From CAZUNO01 sp964621445 [NCBI: Candidatus Hadarchaeota archaeon] (GTDB taxonomy: Archaea > CAYQAE01 > CAYVLA01), in the NCBI GenBank assembly GCA_964621445.1, contig CAZUNO010000001.1, positions 40,496 through 104,495 of the forward strand: DNA of 64,000 nt. Reading direction: 5' to 3'. Each line of letters starts with the position of its first letter. Within the stretch, counting starts at the first letter, position 1. Below, piece by piece: positions 35,202 to 44,369 of this stretch. Below the pieces are notes generated by a model that saw only the letters and a program-made list of their open reading frames with translations, was not told the DNA's origin and did no database searches. Both the position numbers and the translations under genes were made by a program.

Positions 35202-35816
35202 TTGAATACACAGGATTTCGTAAGAGATTTCATCCACCAGGGAAAAGGGAGGTATGTTGATCTCGGCAATCATGATTGCGCTTCCTCCGAGGGTGTAATT
35301 TACATTAGAAATAAGATCGAGAACAGGGTGGATGAGTTCGGAAAGAAAAAGCTGAGGATAGATTATCGTGAAAGGATGAATCCCCTCTACTATCTAGCCT
35401 CCGCCAGTTTGATGGTAATGGCTTTCTACTTCGCCGCCCTCTTTATGGGAGATAGTCTCCGTGGGGATATCTGGCTATTAGTTCTGGCGGTCTTATTCAT
35501 CAGCCCCTTCGTAATTAGGAGGTTTATCAGTGGATTCCAGGTTATAGGGATTTACTTCACTATCTGTATTCTTTTTTCAGTGACCGTCGGTTCCTGGCAG
35601 GAGAACGAGCTGGGGTCGGGAGTGCTAATTTTCTTCGTTGTGGGATTATCACCTTATGTTGCCTCAAGATTATTCGCTAGGATATGGAGGGAGGCCTACG
35701 TGGAACTCTCCGGCAATGGATCCTTATCATTCACCTGCCCACAGGAGAAACTGGGGGCCTTGCTTCGGCTGGTCGGGAATGACGCCAGCTATGATAGGTT
35801 CAGTAGCCGATCTTGA
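35202..35816 (+). CDS. Hypothetical membrane protein
   Basis: A 204-residue protein from the TTG at 35202, preceded by an AACATAAAAG TATA-like box around 35168-35177. A soluble N-terminus of about 55 residues is followed by four hydrophobic helices (about 60-165) and a short cytoplasmic tail ending in TCPQEKLGALLRLVGND. The frame is also open upstream to 35121, and ATG 35376 is a later alternative start. I do not recognise the family. Its last 17 bases overlap the convergent oxidoreductase gene. Confidence 0.5.
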   Translation: MNTQDFVRDFIHQGKGRYVDLGNHDCASSEGVIYIRNKIENRVDEFGKKKLRIDYRERMNPLYYLASASLMVMAFYFAALFMGDSLRGDIWLLVLAVLFISPFVIRRFISGFQVIGIYFTICILFSVTVGSWQENELGSGVLIFFVVGLSPYVASRLFARIWREAYVELSGNGSLSFTCPQEKLGALLRLVGNDASYDRFSSRS

Positions 35817-37005
35817 TCTTTTTTTCCGCTTCAGCCGACTCGAGCATGGCGTCGCATACGACTGCACACCTGTATCCATCCTCGAAGGTTGCCGCCTGGG
35901 GTCCGACATCCTTATCATTTGCAATTGCATCCATTATGTGGTTGGCCTTGTTTACGAAGGTGTCGGCCCATCCGATTATATGTCCCTGGGGCCACCAGAC
36001 ATCAAAGTGGGGATGAGAGCTCTCGGTTACCAGGATATCGTGGAATCCCTCAACATCATCCTCGGTATCCTCAACTAGATTAACCTTCAATCGATTCAGA
36101 TCCTCCAGATTGAAGAAGATACTCCCTTTCTCTCCGTTGACTTCTATGGTCTGGTAATTCTTACGCCCGGAACATAGCCGGGATGCCTCGAGGGTACCGA
36201 CCGCCCCGTTCTCAAATTCAATAACCGATTCAATGGCATCATCAACGGTGACTTCACCCATCTTGTTTGGGTCATCGGGTAACGGCCTTTCCTTTATCGC
36301 GGTCTTCGTCGTCGCCATTACCGAATCAAACTCTCCGACCAGGAACCTACCGATATCTATCACATGGGCCCCCAGATCTCCCAGTGCACCGCTTCCAGCT
36401 TTTTCCCTGTCCATTCTCCAGGCGAGAGGGGTATTGTGGTGTGGTAGCAGCCATTCCTGCAGATATTTTGCCCTGAAATGGTATATTTCCCCTAAAGTAC
36501 CATCCTCAATGAGCTGTCTGGCTAAGGCGATTGCGGGTACAAAACGGTAGTTGAAGCTAACCATGTGCTTGACCCCAGCCTTTTCCGCGGCTTTGAGCAT
36601 TTCCGATGCCTCGTCCGCATTTCGGGCCAGAGGTTTCTCACACCAAAGGTGTTTTCCCTTCTCGGCAGCTTCAATACACGGTTCCTTGTGCATGTTATTT
36701 GGCCCGCCGTTGTCGAATAGATCAATGGAATCATCATCAAGCATCTTGTGCCAATCGGTGTAGTACTTCTCATAACCGAATCTCTTGGCCGCCTGAGATA
36801 CCTTCTCTTCGGTTCTTCCGCACATTGCCACCAGTTTAGGGACGGCCGGAGGGGGCCAGTACATATAGGACATGGTTCTGTATGCATTTGAATGAGCCTT
36901 TCCCATGAAGGCGTACCCCAGCATTCCTACACCTATTTCCGGTATATCCCCGGTTTCGGAACTCACATCACCCATAGTTAGAAAACCAACTTTCTTTTCA
37001 GACAT
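35800..37005 (-). CDS. Gfo/Idh/MocA family oxidoreductase
   Basis: A 401-residue NAD(P)-dependent sugar dehydrogenase-type protein. The Rossmann part contains IGVGMLGYAFMGKAHSNAY and the catalytic-lysine motif WCEKPLARNADEA (E-K-P). The C-terminal half is the beta-sheet substrate domain, with HVIDIGRFLVGEFDSV. Substrates of this family include myo-inositol, glucose-type and amino sugars. Kinase and HAD phosphatase genes follow on the same strand, so the group may process a sugar or polyol. The N-terminal 20 residues precede the usual start; internal methionines exist. Confidence 0.88.
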   Translation of the reverse strand: MSEKKVGFLTMGDVSSETGDIPEIGVGMLGYAFMGKAHSNAYRTMSYMYWPPPAVPKLVAMCGRTEEKVSQAAKRFGYEKYYTDWHKMLDDDSIDLFDNGGPNNMHKEPCIEAAEKGKHLWCEKPLARNADEASEMLKAAEKAGVKHMVSFNYRFVPAIALARQLIEDGTLGEIYHFRAKYLQEWLLPHHNTPLAWRMDREKAGSGALGDLGAHVIDIGRFLVGEFDSVMATTKTAIKERPLPDDPNKMGEVTVDDAIESVIEFENGAVGTLEASRLCSGRKNYQTIEVNGEKGSIFFNLEDLNRLKVNLVEDTEDDVEGFHDILVTESSHPHFDVWWPQGHIIGWADTFVNKANHIMDAIANDKDVGPQAATFEDGYRCAVVCDAMLESAEAEKKIKIGY

Positions 37006-37072
37006 TCATAACACCTATCCAGGCCTTCATATGGTAAGCGGCTGACCATTGATAAAAAATTTTCGGAATAAA

Positions 37073-38071
37073 TTATTCTTGAGACTTCCAATCTCTCATT
37101 GAATAGGATAGATCGTTTTTGTCTATAAACTCGATTATTTTCTCCTTATCGGGTACACCCTTGGTTGCACCTGCTTTGGAAACGCAGAAACCCCCTGTTG
37201 CATTGGCAAATCTCGTCGTTCGACCTATATCCCAGTTCTGTCCGAGGCCAAATAGAAAACCAGCAACAAAGGCATCCCCTGCCCCCGTTCCATCCACAGC
37301 ACGAAATTGTGGATCGGCGGGCATATCTATCCGTATCCTGGAGGTTCTAACGTGACAACCGCTTTTCCCCATCTTGATTACTACAATTCGTGGTCCCATT
37401 CTCATTATGGCGGCTGAGAGCTCCTCGGCCGTTGCCGATTGATCGTTGATGACCATTCTTGCCTCGCCTATGTTGGAGAAATAATAGTCAATTTGGTTCA
37501 TGCTGGTCTTTAGATCTGACCATTGTACCCGGTCGCTCCATGCCAGGTCTATGGAGGTTGAAGCACCTTTTTTGTGAGCGATTGAGAATATCTTTCGGAG
37601 GTCAGATGGTGTTATTGATGGGACCAGATTATAACCCCCCATGTGAAAGACCCTGCAATCATAGCTTTCGTCCGGGATATCATTGATGGAGAAATTGGCA
37701 TTTGCCCCTACATAATGATAGAAGGTGCGTTCCCCGGTCTTAACTTCCACCTCGATGTCGGTGGTGGCCGTCTCTTCACCGGCCGATAGGGAAACACCTT
37801 CGACATCAATTCCGGGGTAGCTCTCCAGGGTTTCCATGACGAATCTACCCCAGTAATCATCCCCTATCCTACCAACGATCTTTACATTTGATCCCATTTT
37901 GGCCAAGCATATTCCCGTATTGGCTGCACATCCACCTACATGAAGCTCAATGGGGTCCTGTAGCGTTACCAGCCTCCCGGGTTCGGCTCTTTCCTTAAAG
38001 CGACGGATTATATCGGCGACCAATATGCCAGCGCAGGTGATTTCCATGCTCTCCACTTTCAAGAAGTTCAA
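37073..38071 (-). CDS. PfkB-family carbohydrate kinase
   Basis: A 332-residue ribokinase/PfkB-type kinase. The N-terminal GGCAANTGICLAKMG motif recognises sugar, and the C-terminal DGTGAGDAFVAGFLFGLG holds the catalytic Asp and anion hole. It phosphorylates a sugar or nucleoside with ATP; the substrate is not readable. It lies 67 bp from the oxidoreductase and overlaps the upstream HAD phosphatase gene by four bases, so phosphatase and kinase are coupled. The start at 38071 may be preceded by a shorter choice at MEITCAGILVAD. Confidence 0.88.
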   Translation of the reverse strand: MNFLKVESMEITCAGILVADIIRRFKERAEPGRLVTLQDPIELHVGGCAANTGICLAKMGSNVKIVGRIGDDYWGRFVMETLESYPGIDVEGVSLSAGEETATTDIEVEVKTGERTFYHYVGANANFSINDIPDESYDCRVFHMGGYNLVPSITPSDLRKIFSIAHKKGASTSIDLAWSDRVQWSDLKTSMNQIDYYFSNIGEARMVINDQSATAEELSAAIMRMGPRIVVIKMGKSGCHVRTSRIRIDMPADPQFRAVDGTGAGDAFVAGFLFGLGQNWDIGRTTRFANATGGFCVSKAGATKGVPDKEKIIEFIDKNDLSYSMRDWKSQE

Positions 38072-38775
38072 ATATTGATTCCTGATATGTGTTCATCCTC
38101 GGCCACATGGGATTTGGTTATCTTTTGAATCATTAAGGGTAGTTCCTCCAGATTGTCGAGTATGGCTAAGGGGTCAAGATCCATTAAATCTTCGTTTGAA
38201 GATGAGCCGTAACTCACGGCCACGAACTTGGCCCCGGCCATCCTGGCACACTGACCGTCCATGGCGTGATCTCCAACCATCAGTATCTCCTGTACAGGAA
38301 TTTTCAGCGCCTGGGATAGCAGATGAAGTGCTTTGGGCTCCGGCTTTGAAGGTCGGTTCATGCAACGAAAACCCAGGGCATCAAAAAATTCCGTGCACTT
38401 GTTTCTATCCATAATCTCCTTAGCATATCTCCCGCATGATCTGGTAAGCAGGCCGATCCTTAGTCCCATTTCCTTGAGTTCAGTTAGGAGATCTCTAATT
38501 TCACAAAGAGGGTTCGCCTCCCCAATGGCCTCCATCTCGGTATTATCCATTATCCTGTGTATTTCGGCAATGTCATCCTCCCTGGAGAGATGGCTGTGAT
38601 CATTTTTCTCGAGCCAACATATGATGTCCCGAGTGGTGGAGAAGCCTCCGGATTTTTTTAGATGTGGATACCTGGATATTAAATAATCAAGGATACGGCT
38701 TCTCATCTTTTTGAAGTCGACCGCGGAGCTGACCAGGGTATTGTCCAGATCAAAGACAACGGCTGAAATGTCCAT
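38068..38775 (-). CDS. HAD-superfamily phosphatase
   Basis: A 235-residue HAD phosphatase. Motif I is VFDLDNTLVSS, motif II is RIGLLTRSCGR and motif IV is MVGDHAMDGQCARMAG. A helical cap domain lies between them (about residues 17-85). It resembles phosphoglycolate-phosphatase-like enzymes. It is the first gene of the coupled phosphatase-kinase pair, so kinase and phosphatase could act in successive steps on one sugar phosphate, possibly after the oxidoreductase downstream. Cytoplasmic. Confidence 0.88.
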   Translation of the reverse strand: MDISAVVFDLDNTLVSSAVDFKKMRSRILDYLISRYPHLKKSGGFSTTRDIICWLEKNDHSHLSREDDIAEIHRIMDNTEMEAIGEANPLCEIRDLLTELKEMGLRIGLLTRSCGRYAKEIMDRNKCTEFFDALGFRCMNRPSKPEPKALHLLSQALKIPVQEILMVGDHAMDGQCARMAGAKFVAVSYGSSSNEDLMDLDPLAILDNLEELPLMIQKITKSHVAEDEHISGINI

Positions 38776-38889
38776 GTTTACAAGGTCTCGAAAAGCTTGC
38801 TATCTCAAATATTCTTTCGAATTCATGAAATATCCGAACAATCATGGTACCCTCTGGACAACGGCATAGGTTGGATAATTCAATGAGCT

Positions 38890-40569
38890 TCACAAGGAAT
38901 CGGATAATCTCGATATTCCCATGATAATGTGGGGAGGGGTTATCAATCCAAATACCCTTTTGTATTTTGCCTTTGAGATGTCCTTAAACGTCTGTATATC
39001 TCCCGAATTTTCGTAACCCCGCACGAAGGCCTCTACAATAGGTTTCATCTTGCTCCATCTCAGCGTATAATGACCGGAATAGTAGAGAAACTCCGCCAGA
39101 TCCCAGCTTGGATTTCCTTCTCGGATTGCCTGCTCCAGGTCAACGAACCATATATGGTCATTGGCGTCGATTATCATATTATCTGGCTTAGAATCTCCCA
39201 GGGAGGCACCAAGTGAATGTATATCTCCAATTTTCTCACCAAGTTTTTCGACATCCATCAAGGATGCTTGTCTCCCTTTTGATAGGAATTCCTTAACCAC
39301 CTCATCAAATCCTCTGCCTTCAATGTACTGTTCGATTATGGTCAATTTGGGCATGCTGATGTGGTAAATGGCGGGAACGTTAATTCCCTTGGACCCCAAA
39401 TAGCGGTTCATCTTGTATTCGTTGGCAAGGCGACGTTTGCCGGAAACATCAAAGTTCTGGGCTCCGATCGTCCACAAGGTAACTGGAACCCATTTTAGGC
39501 CGTACCAGTTCTGGTAGGACTTTGCCACAAGCTTCTTCGAAAGTTTATCGTTTTCAAGCTCCACCAGATAAACGTAGTTCAATGCTCCACCTATCCGTCT
39601 CATTGAACCCTCCCCCTCATGCCCGACTTCTGAGGAGATTATCTCCTTGACCCCTCTCTCGTCATCCATTGAAACCATGCCCCTCTCGGTCTTTAAGTAG
39701 AGAAAAGATTTTGGATCTGGCATTTCCAAGTGCAAGTCTTCAGGGGATTTCAAAGTCTCTGAGAAATCATTGAGAATCGAGCGATCGAGCAGGTCAACCG
39801 CAGTCCCATAGGCGGCCAGTCTCCTGACTGCATGTTCAACCTCTCGAAAGGGGACCAGTGCTTTTGAATTCTCACCCGGTAGATCTTGGACTAGTTTTTC
39901 AGTGGCCCGTGCATAATGGTTCAAATCAATTAACCCTGATGAATCAAGTTCCTTGAGAGCTGGAAGAAATCCGAAACTCCGGTCTTCGTTAGGATAGCCG
40001 TTCGATGAGAGATAGTTCCTTCCCGATAGCTGGCGTATCTTTATCCTCCGCTGTACTCTCTGATGGAAGAAGAAGGGGGGATCAATCAATAACTCCGTGA
40101 ATAGGCTGCCAAATCTCAAACTGAGATTATTCAATTCCTCCCTAACAACTCTCTTCTTGAACTCGGTCTCATTTCTTTGTAGGTATTCCGGGTTGCGGAG
40201 TGCCTTGTGTGGAAGAAGGAGGAAAGAGGCGACGAAATCCCCCAAGAATCCGTTTGTCACATCCTTCTCAAATAGATCTCTGGACACAATTGTGATCACA
40301 AAGTTGAGACCCTGCTTTTCAACTATCCTTCTATTGAGATGATCCTGAGGTTTCTTCAGGACCAACAGGATTTCCACAGAGTTTTGGGTTTCGGTGAAAG
40401 AAGTAAGGAAACATGAGGCTTCAGGGACCTCAAAATTTGTGGAAATGATTTGTGATATTATTTCTTTGACCCTGGTAGGAGACAACGACCCACTTTCGAC
40501 ATGAAGACTTATTTCTCTTCCCTTAAGATCAAGAAAGATTATAAAAGCCGCCCTTGTCTGAGCCTTCAA
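38890..40569 (-). CDS. Kinase-like protein (APH/RIO-type) with a large unknown N-terminus
   Basis: A 559-residue soluble protein. The C-terminal 240 residues form a protein-kinase-like fold. KKLVAKSYQNWYG supplies a candidate ATP-binding lysine, SLGDSKPDNMII resembles the catalytic loop (G-D-x-x-x-x-N) and WFVDLEQA takes the place of D-F-G. The first 320 residues are mixed alpha/beta with no motif I know. Possible substrates are small molecules, lipids or proteins. TTG 40569 is the furthest start and leaves only 27 bp to the divergent exporter gene. A TATA box of that gene lies within the first codons, so a later start is possible. Confidence 0.65.
   Translation of the reverse strand: MKAQTRAAFIIFLDLKGREISLHVESGSLSPTRVKEIISQIISTNFEVPEASCFLTSFTETQNSVEILLVLKKPQDHLNRRIVEKQGLNFVITIVSRDLFEKDVTNGFLGDFVASFLLLPHKALRNPEYLQRNETEFKKRVVREELNNLSLRFGSLFTELLIDPPFFFHQRVQRRIKIRQLSGRNYLSSNGYPNEDRSFGFLPALKELDSSGLIDLNHYARATEKLVQDLPGENSKALVPFREVEHAVRRLAAYGTAVDLLDRSILNDFSETLKSPEDLHLEMPDPKSFLYLKTERGMVSMDDERGVKEIISSEVGHEGEGSMRRIGGALNYVYLVELENDKLSKKLVAKSYQNWYGLKWVPVTLWTIGAQNFDVSGKRRLANEYKMNRYLGSKGINVPAIYHISMPKLTIIEQYIEGRGFDEVVKEFLSKGRQASLMDVEKLGEKIGDIHSLGASLGDSKPDNMIIDANDHIWFVDLEQAIREGNPSWDLAEFLYYSGHYTLRWSKMKPIVEAFVRGYENSGDIQTFKDISKAKYKRVFGLITPPHIIMGISRLSDSL
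40538..40551 (+). promoter_or_regulatory. TATA-box-like element upstream of the TauE/SafE gene
   Basis: AGATTATAAAAGCC contains a textbook archaeal TATA core, centred about 50 bp upstream of the ATG at 40597, predicting transcription start near 40570. It falls inside the 5' end of the divergent kinase-like reading frame if that one starts at 40569. One of the two assignments may need a later start. Confidence 0.5.
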
Positions 40570-40596
40570 GCAGGCAAACGAAGTTGGAAAAGAATG

Positions 40597-41382
40597 GATC
40601 TAATCGCTCTAGGAGTAGTGGCCGCAGCGGTAGGGACTCTAGCAGCCATGGTTGGAGTTGGCGGCGGCTTTCTAATCGTGCCAATGTTGGTGCTGATATG
40701 GGGTCTCTCAATGCAGGATGCGGCCGGCACCAGCTTAATAATGATAATATTCACCTCGCTTTCATCCACTCTTGCTTTTTGGAGGCAAAAGAGAATAGAT
40801 TATAGAACGGGTGGAATCCTGGCCATCGCCAACGTGCCCGGTGCTCTTTTCGGGGCCTACGTAACGAGTATGGTGGAATCCCTTATTCTTGAGGCTTTTC
40901 TGGGTATACTGCTAATGGGCCTGGGGATAAGAATGGTGGTTTGCACCGAACTCCCGGAAAAGAGTTCGGATGAATGCACGGTAAGGATGGTTGGGTCGGA
41001 GGGACAGGTTTTCGAGTATGCCCCAAAGTTGAAATGGGGGGTGCCTGGCACCTTCCTGGCCGGCGTTACCTCCGGCTTATTTGGAATCGGGGGAGGGATA
41101 CTGGATGTACCCCTCCTTAGGCTTGGTGTGGGCATACCTATGCATATAGCTTGTGCCACCTCCATGTTCATAATGATATTAACATCCCTCTCAGCGGGCC
41201 TGACCCATGCCATGCTGGGTCATGCAAGACTGGATTACGCCATACCACTTGTCATCGGAATTATTATCGGGACCCAGATAGGAGCTTTGCTGGCCCGCAG
41301 AACCAAGGCCAAGATCTTGGAGAATATATTGGGCATCTGCCTCCTCGTAGTGGGTGCGAGGATGATCTATAGCCTTATCTGA
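40597..41382 (+). CDS. TauE/SafE-family sulfite or organosulfonate exporter
   Basis: A 261-residue membrane protein with a duplicated half. Each half has a glycine-rich loop: VGVGGGFLIVPMLVL near the N-terminus and SGLFGIGGGILDVPLLRLG near residue 170. About eight helices are seen. The family exports sulfite, sulfoacetate or similar C1/C2 sulfur compounds; the sequence does not specify which. ATG 40597 is preferred over an upstream start that would overlap the promoter. It is monocistronic or read through into the Lon-type protease gene downstream. Confidence 0.85.
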   Translation, partial: DLIALGVVAAAVGTLAAMVGVGGGFLIVPMLVLIWGLSMQDAAGTSLIMIIFTSLSSTLAFWRQKRIDYRTGGILAIANVPGALFGAYVTSMVESLILEAFLGILLMGLGIRMVVCTELPEKSSDECTVRMVGSEGQVFEYAPKLKWGVPGTFLAGVTSGLFGIGGGILDVPLLRLGVGIPMHIACATSMFIMILTSLSAGLTHAMLGHARLDYAIPLVIGIIIGTQIGALLARRTKAKILENILGICLLVVGARMIYSLI

Positions 41383-41451
41383 TGATCTGACTTGCTCAGT
41401 CTCCATAAAAAAAGATTTAATGACCAAATTCTGGAATGGATCAGTGATCAA

Positions 41452-43395
41452 ATGTTAAAAATGTACAAATCCTTACTACTAATCCTGCCGCTGATCATGG
41501 CAATCCCTGGAATTCAGGCTTTTAGCGAGGTTAGGGTCATGGCGCCCGCCGTGGCCCAGACCTCACAGGGATGGGTGGGAGTTCCTTCCTACATCACGAT
41601 ATGGACCGAGGAAGGAGAAGGGGGGGTTTTCGTTGATACCTATCCCTTTACTCAGGTGGATACCCAAGGTTCCGCCCGACTAGCGGCAGATGTGGCAGCA
41701 TCCATTGCCAACGTCGACCTTTCCGATGTTGATATCTACGTTAAAATTAGATCGGATTCCCCTGTAATAGGAGGCCCGTCTGCAGGAGGAACCCTTGCAG
41801 TGGCTATCCTGGCATCTCTTCTTAATCGTAGCGTGGATCCCGCAGTTGTTATGACCGGGACGGTAAATCCTGATGGCAGTATTGGCCCCATAGGGGGAGT
41901 TGTTCAGAAGGCCGAGGCGGCACACTCAATAGGTGCTCGTGCATTCTTAGTGCCCATGGGACAAACCCAGGCCAGAGAGAACCCAAACAGCATGAATGTG
42001 GTTGATGTCGAGGAGTATGCAAGGGAACACTGGAATCTAACCGTCCACGAAATCGAGGACGTGAGGGAGGCAGCGAAGTATATGCTGGGGATTGAGATCA
42101 AAAGGCCCGGCGGAGGCGAGGATATAAACCTTGAGAAGTACAACGAGATAATGAATGAAGCATCACAGGATATGCTTGATTCGGCACGTGACCTGGCTGA
42201 TCGTGCCAAGAACCAATTGGATGATGCAGGTCTGGGATATTCACAAGAACAGCATCTCAGGCTATATTCAGACGATTCGCTGACCAAGATCGAGGATGCG
42301 GAAAGCGCTAGAGACGAGGAAGAATTCTATCGGAGTGCTAGCCTGGCTTTCCAGTCGAAGATAAACGCTACCTATGTGATCAATACTCTGGATTATCTTG
42401 GCAGTCGGAGAAAGATCGAGATAAAGAATATCATAGATTCCGTCGAAGAGAGAGTTCAACAAATACTAAGCGCAGTGAATTCAACCTCCTATACCAGCGT
42501 GACTGCTTTCGAATGCTATGCAGCCGGGGAGAAAAGAATCCAGGACGCATATCAACAATTGGACAACGCCTACGAGCATTACTATCAGGGATATTATGAG
42601 GAGGCACTTCATAGAATCTCATACATAGAACAAAGGGCCGAAAGCGCTCTTTGGTGGACGAGTTTATGTCAGGAATTTGAGGGAGATGCCGATTTTAACA
42701 GGACGGTTTTACGCGATGTAGCTCAACAATATATAGCCGATGTGGAATATCTGATAGCCTACGCCGAGTCCATGGGGACTAGCCTTCAGGGAGGGCTACT
42801 CTCGACTGGAGCCAACATCCTGGATGACGTACGGCGTGAATTTGAGGACGGAGCCTACGCAGCGGCGATATTGGGCAGTCTAGATGCCCGTTCGTACGTA
42901 AACGCCCATCTCGAATTGGCGGCTTTTTCCACCTCGGAAAACAAGCTGGCCGAGGTTCTTGCTCAGAAGGTGGAGAGAGAACGTGAGATGGCTCGTTCAT
43001 CCATTTCTAATAGCAGGGAATTCGGAGTCAACCCCATTCTAGCATTGAGTCACCTAGAATTTGGTGAGTCCTTTGCGGATCAGGTCGATCCTGACGCTGG
43101 TCCTGGTAACAGGATAAGTGGCCTGCTGGAGGCACTGCTTGAGTTGCGTTATGCAAGGCTCATAGCCGAGATGTCACCGATAATCTCGGATAGACTGGGA
43201 AGGGAAGAGGGAGACCAGGAGAAACCGGTGATCGAGCCCTATGATGGTGAAACCAAGACGGTGTACAAGACCAGGATTGGGCACCTGGCAGCGGCTGCCG
43301 TGGTCTTCCTGGCCATTGGTCTTATCATTGGGTCCATTGCTGGAAGGCACGGTGGGTCTAGAGGTGGAAATGAGAGCAGGTTTGATCGGGAGTGA
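41452..43395 (+). CDS. Secreted/membrane-anchored Lon-type (S16) protease without ATPase domain
   Basis: A 647-residue protein. A signal peptide (MYKSLLLILPLIMAIPGIQA) precedes an S16 protease domain of about 200 residues. The Ser-Lys dyad is S110 in GGPSAGG and K153 in VVQKAEAA, and the TGTVNPDGSIGPIGGV segment is typical. There is no AAA+ ATPase. The following 400 residues are helical with repeated E/A/Y-rich stretches, then one C-terminal helix (HLAAAAVVFLAIGLIIGSIAG) and a polar tail. The start is ATG 41452 or 41461, about 30-40 bp after an AT-rich TATA-like stretch. Archaea often have such surface Lon-like proteins; substrates are unknown. Confidence 0.85.
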   Translation: MLKMYKSLLLILPLIMAIPGIQAFSEVRVMAPAVAQTSQGWVGVPSYITIWTEEGEGGVFVDTYPFTQVDTQGSARLAADVAASIANVDLSDVDIYVKIRSDSPVIGGPSAGGTLAVAILASLLNRSVDPAVVMTGTVNPDGSIGPIGGVVQKAEAAHSIGARAFLVPMGQTQARENPNSMNVVDVEEYAREHWNLTVHEIEDVREAAKYMLGIEIKRPGGGEDINLEKYNEIMNEASQDMLDSARDLADRAKNQLDDAGLGYSQEQHLRLYSDDSLTKIEDAESARDEEEFYRSASLAFQSKINATYVINTLDYLGSRRKIEIKNIIDSVEERVQQILSAVNSTSYTSVTAFECYAAGEKRIQDAYQQLDNAYEHYYQGYYEEALHRISYIEQRAESALWWTSLCQEFEGDADFNRTVLRDVAQQYIADVEYLIAYAESMGTSLQGGLLSTGANILDDVRREFEDGAYAAAILGSLDARSYVNAHLELAAFSTSENKLAEVLAQKVEREREMARSSISNSREFGVNPILALSHLEFGESFADQVDPDAGPGNRISGLLEALLELRYARLIAEMSPIISDRLGREEGDQEKPVIEPYDGETKTVYKTRIGHLAAAAVVFLAIGLIIGSIAGRHGGSRGGNESRFDRE

Positions 43396-43964
43396 CACCG
43401 ATTAAGATCATTTACGTGGTGGGACGATCAAATGTCGGAAAATCCCAGCTTCTGAGGGCACTCACCGGCGAGAGCGTACCGGTGGGAAAAAGACCGGGGG
43501 TCACTACAAGCCCCGTTGAGGTGATATCGGGACCCCTTAGGTACGTGGATATGGCCGGTTTCGGTTTCATGAAGGGCACTCCCCGGCGGAAAAGGGAGAG
43601 AATCAAGGCAGATATAGTGCGGGAAATCGAGGAGGAGAGCGAGAACATCGATCTTGCCCTACTGGTTTTGGATGCAAAGGTTTTCTCGGATATATTCGAC
43701 AGGTGGGAGTCCCGCGGAGAGATACCCATCGGTGTTGAATTACATGATTTCTTATTGGAGCTCGATATTCCCTTGATAATAGTGGCCAATAAGATGGACA
43801 AGGTGTCGGACCCTGATTGGAAGCTTGATGGGATTTGCGACAGGCTTGGCTATCTCCCGCCCTGGAGACAATGGGGCGATGTCATTGTGCCAGTTTCCGC
43901 GAAAGGCGGGGAAGGCATAAGTTGTCTGAAGCAGCTAATTGCCAAAAAGTTAGGTCTGAGCTAA
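43392..43964 (+). CDS. engB: EngB-type GTP-binding protein
   Basis: A 190-residue small GTPase of the EngB/YsxC group. G1 is GRSNVGKS (11-18), G3 is DMAGFG, G4 is NKMD and G5 is VSAKGG. EngB acts in ribosome large-subunit assembly in bacteria, and archaeal members are presumed similar. The GTG start overlaps the stop of the Lon-type gene by four bases. Its stop overlaps the convergent gatC stop by four bases. Confidence 0.85.
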   Translation: MTPIKIIYVVGRSNVGKSQLLRALTGESVPVGKRPGVTTSPVEVISGPLRYVDMAGFGFMKGTPRRKRERIKADIVREIEEESENIDLALLVLDAKVFSDIFDRWESRGEIPIGVELHDFLLELDIPLIIVANKMDKVSDPDWKLDGICDRLGYLPPWRQWGDVIVPVSAKGGEGISCLKQLIAKKLGLS

Positions 43965-44281
43965 CCCACTCGGGGGGCCTTGATGTAATCATCTTCCTTC
44001 TCCGGAGCGTTTTCAAGAACTTCCTCCTGGGGCAGGGACTCCTTTTCCTCATCCTTACGGAAGACGTTGTATACGTCCATCACGTGGGTGGTGGGCTCCA
44101 CATCTTCCAGTTCAAGTTCATCAATTTTCTTGAAATACTCCAGTATCCTGTCCAGTTGGTCACTGAAGGTATTCTTTTGGTCCTCGGTAAGCTCTATCTT
44201 GGCCAGTTCCGCGATGTGCTCGACCTCTTCCTTAGTTATGAGATGACGGTCTTGGCTGGCTTCCTGGGTCATAATCTGCAC
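43961..44281 (-). CDS. gatC: Aspartyl/glutamyl-tRNA amidotransferase subunit C
   Basis: A 106-residue GatC-family protein with the signature EEVEHIAELAKIELTEDQ at the N-terminus, ILEYFKKIDELELEDVEPTTHV in the middle, and the C-terminal R-K-D-E...LENAPEKEDDYIKAPRV that threads between GatA and GatB. GatCAB amidates misacylated Asp-tRNA(Asn) and Glu-tRNA(Gln). GatA and GatB are not in the window, so the subunit genes are dispersed. A TATA-like AAATATATTT lies 15-25 bp upstream of its start. Confidence 0.92.
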   Translation of the reverse strand: MQIMTQEASQDRHLITKEEVEHIAELAKIELTEDQKNTFSDQLDRILEYFKKIDELELEDVEPTTHVMDVYNVFRKDEEKESLPQEEVLENAPEKEDDYIKAPRVG

Positions 44282-44369
44282 TTGGTGGGGTTAAACAAAT
44301 ATATTTTGCTACATTGGCAACCCGGGAAACCATTATTAGAACTAAGAGGGATGGGAGATCGGTGCTAAA

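Noticed and set aside
43835-44368. A 177-codon plus-strand frame across gatC
   Set aside because: It overlaps the end of the EngB-type gene and the whole of gatC antisense; gatC has an unmistakable signature.
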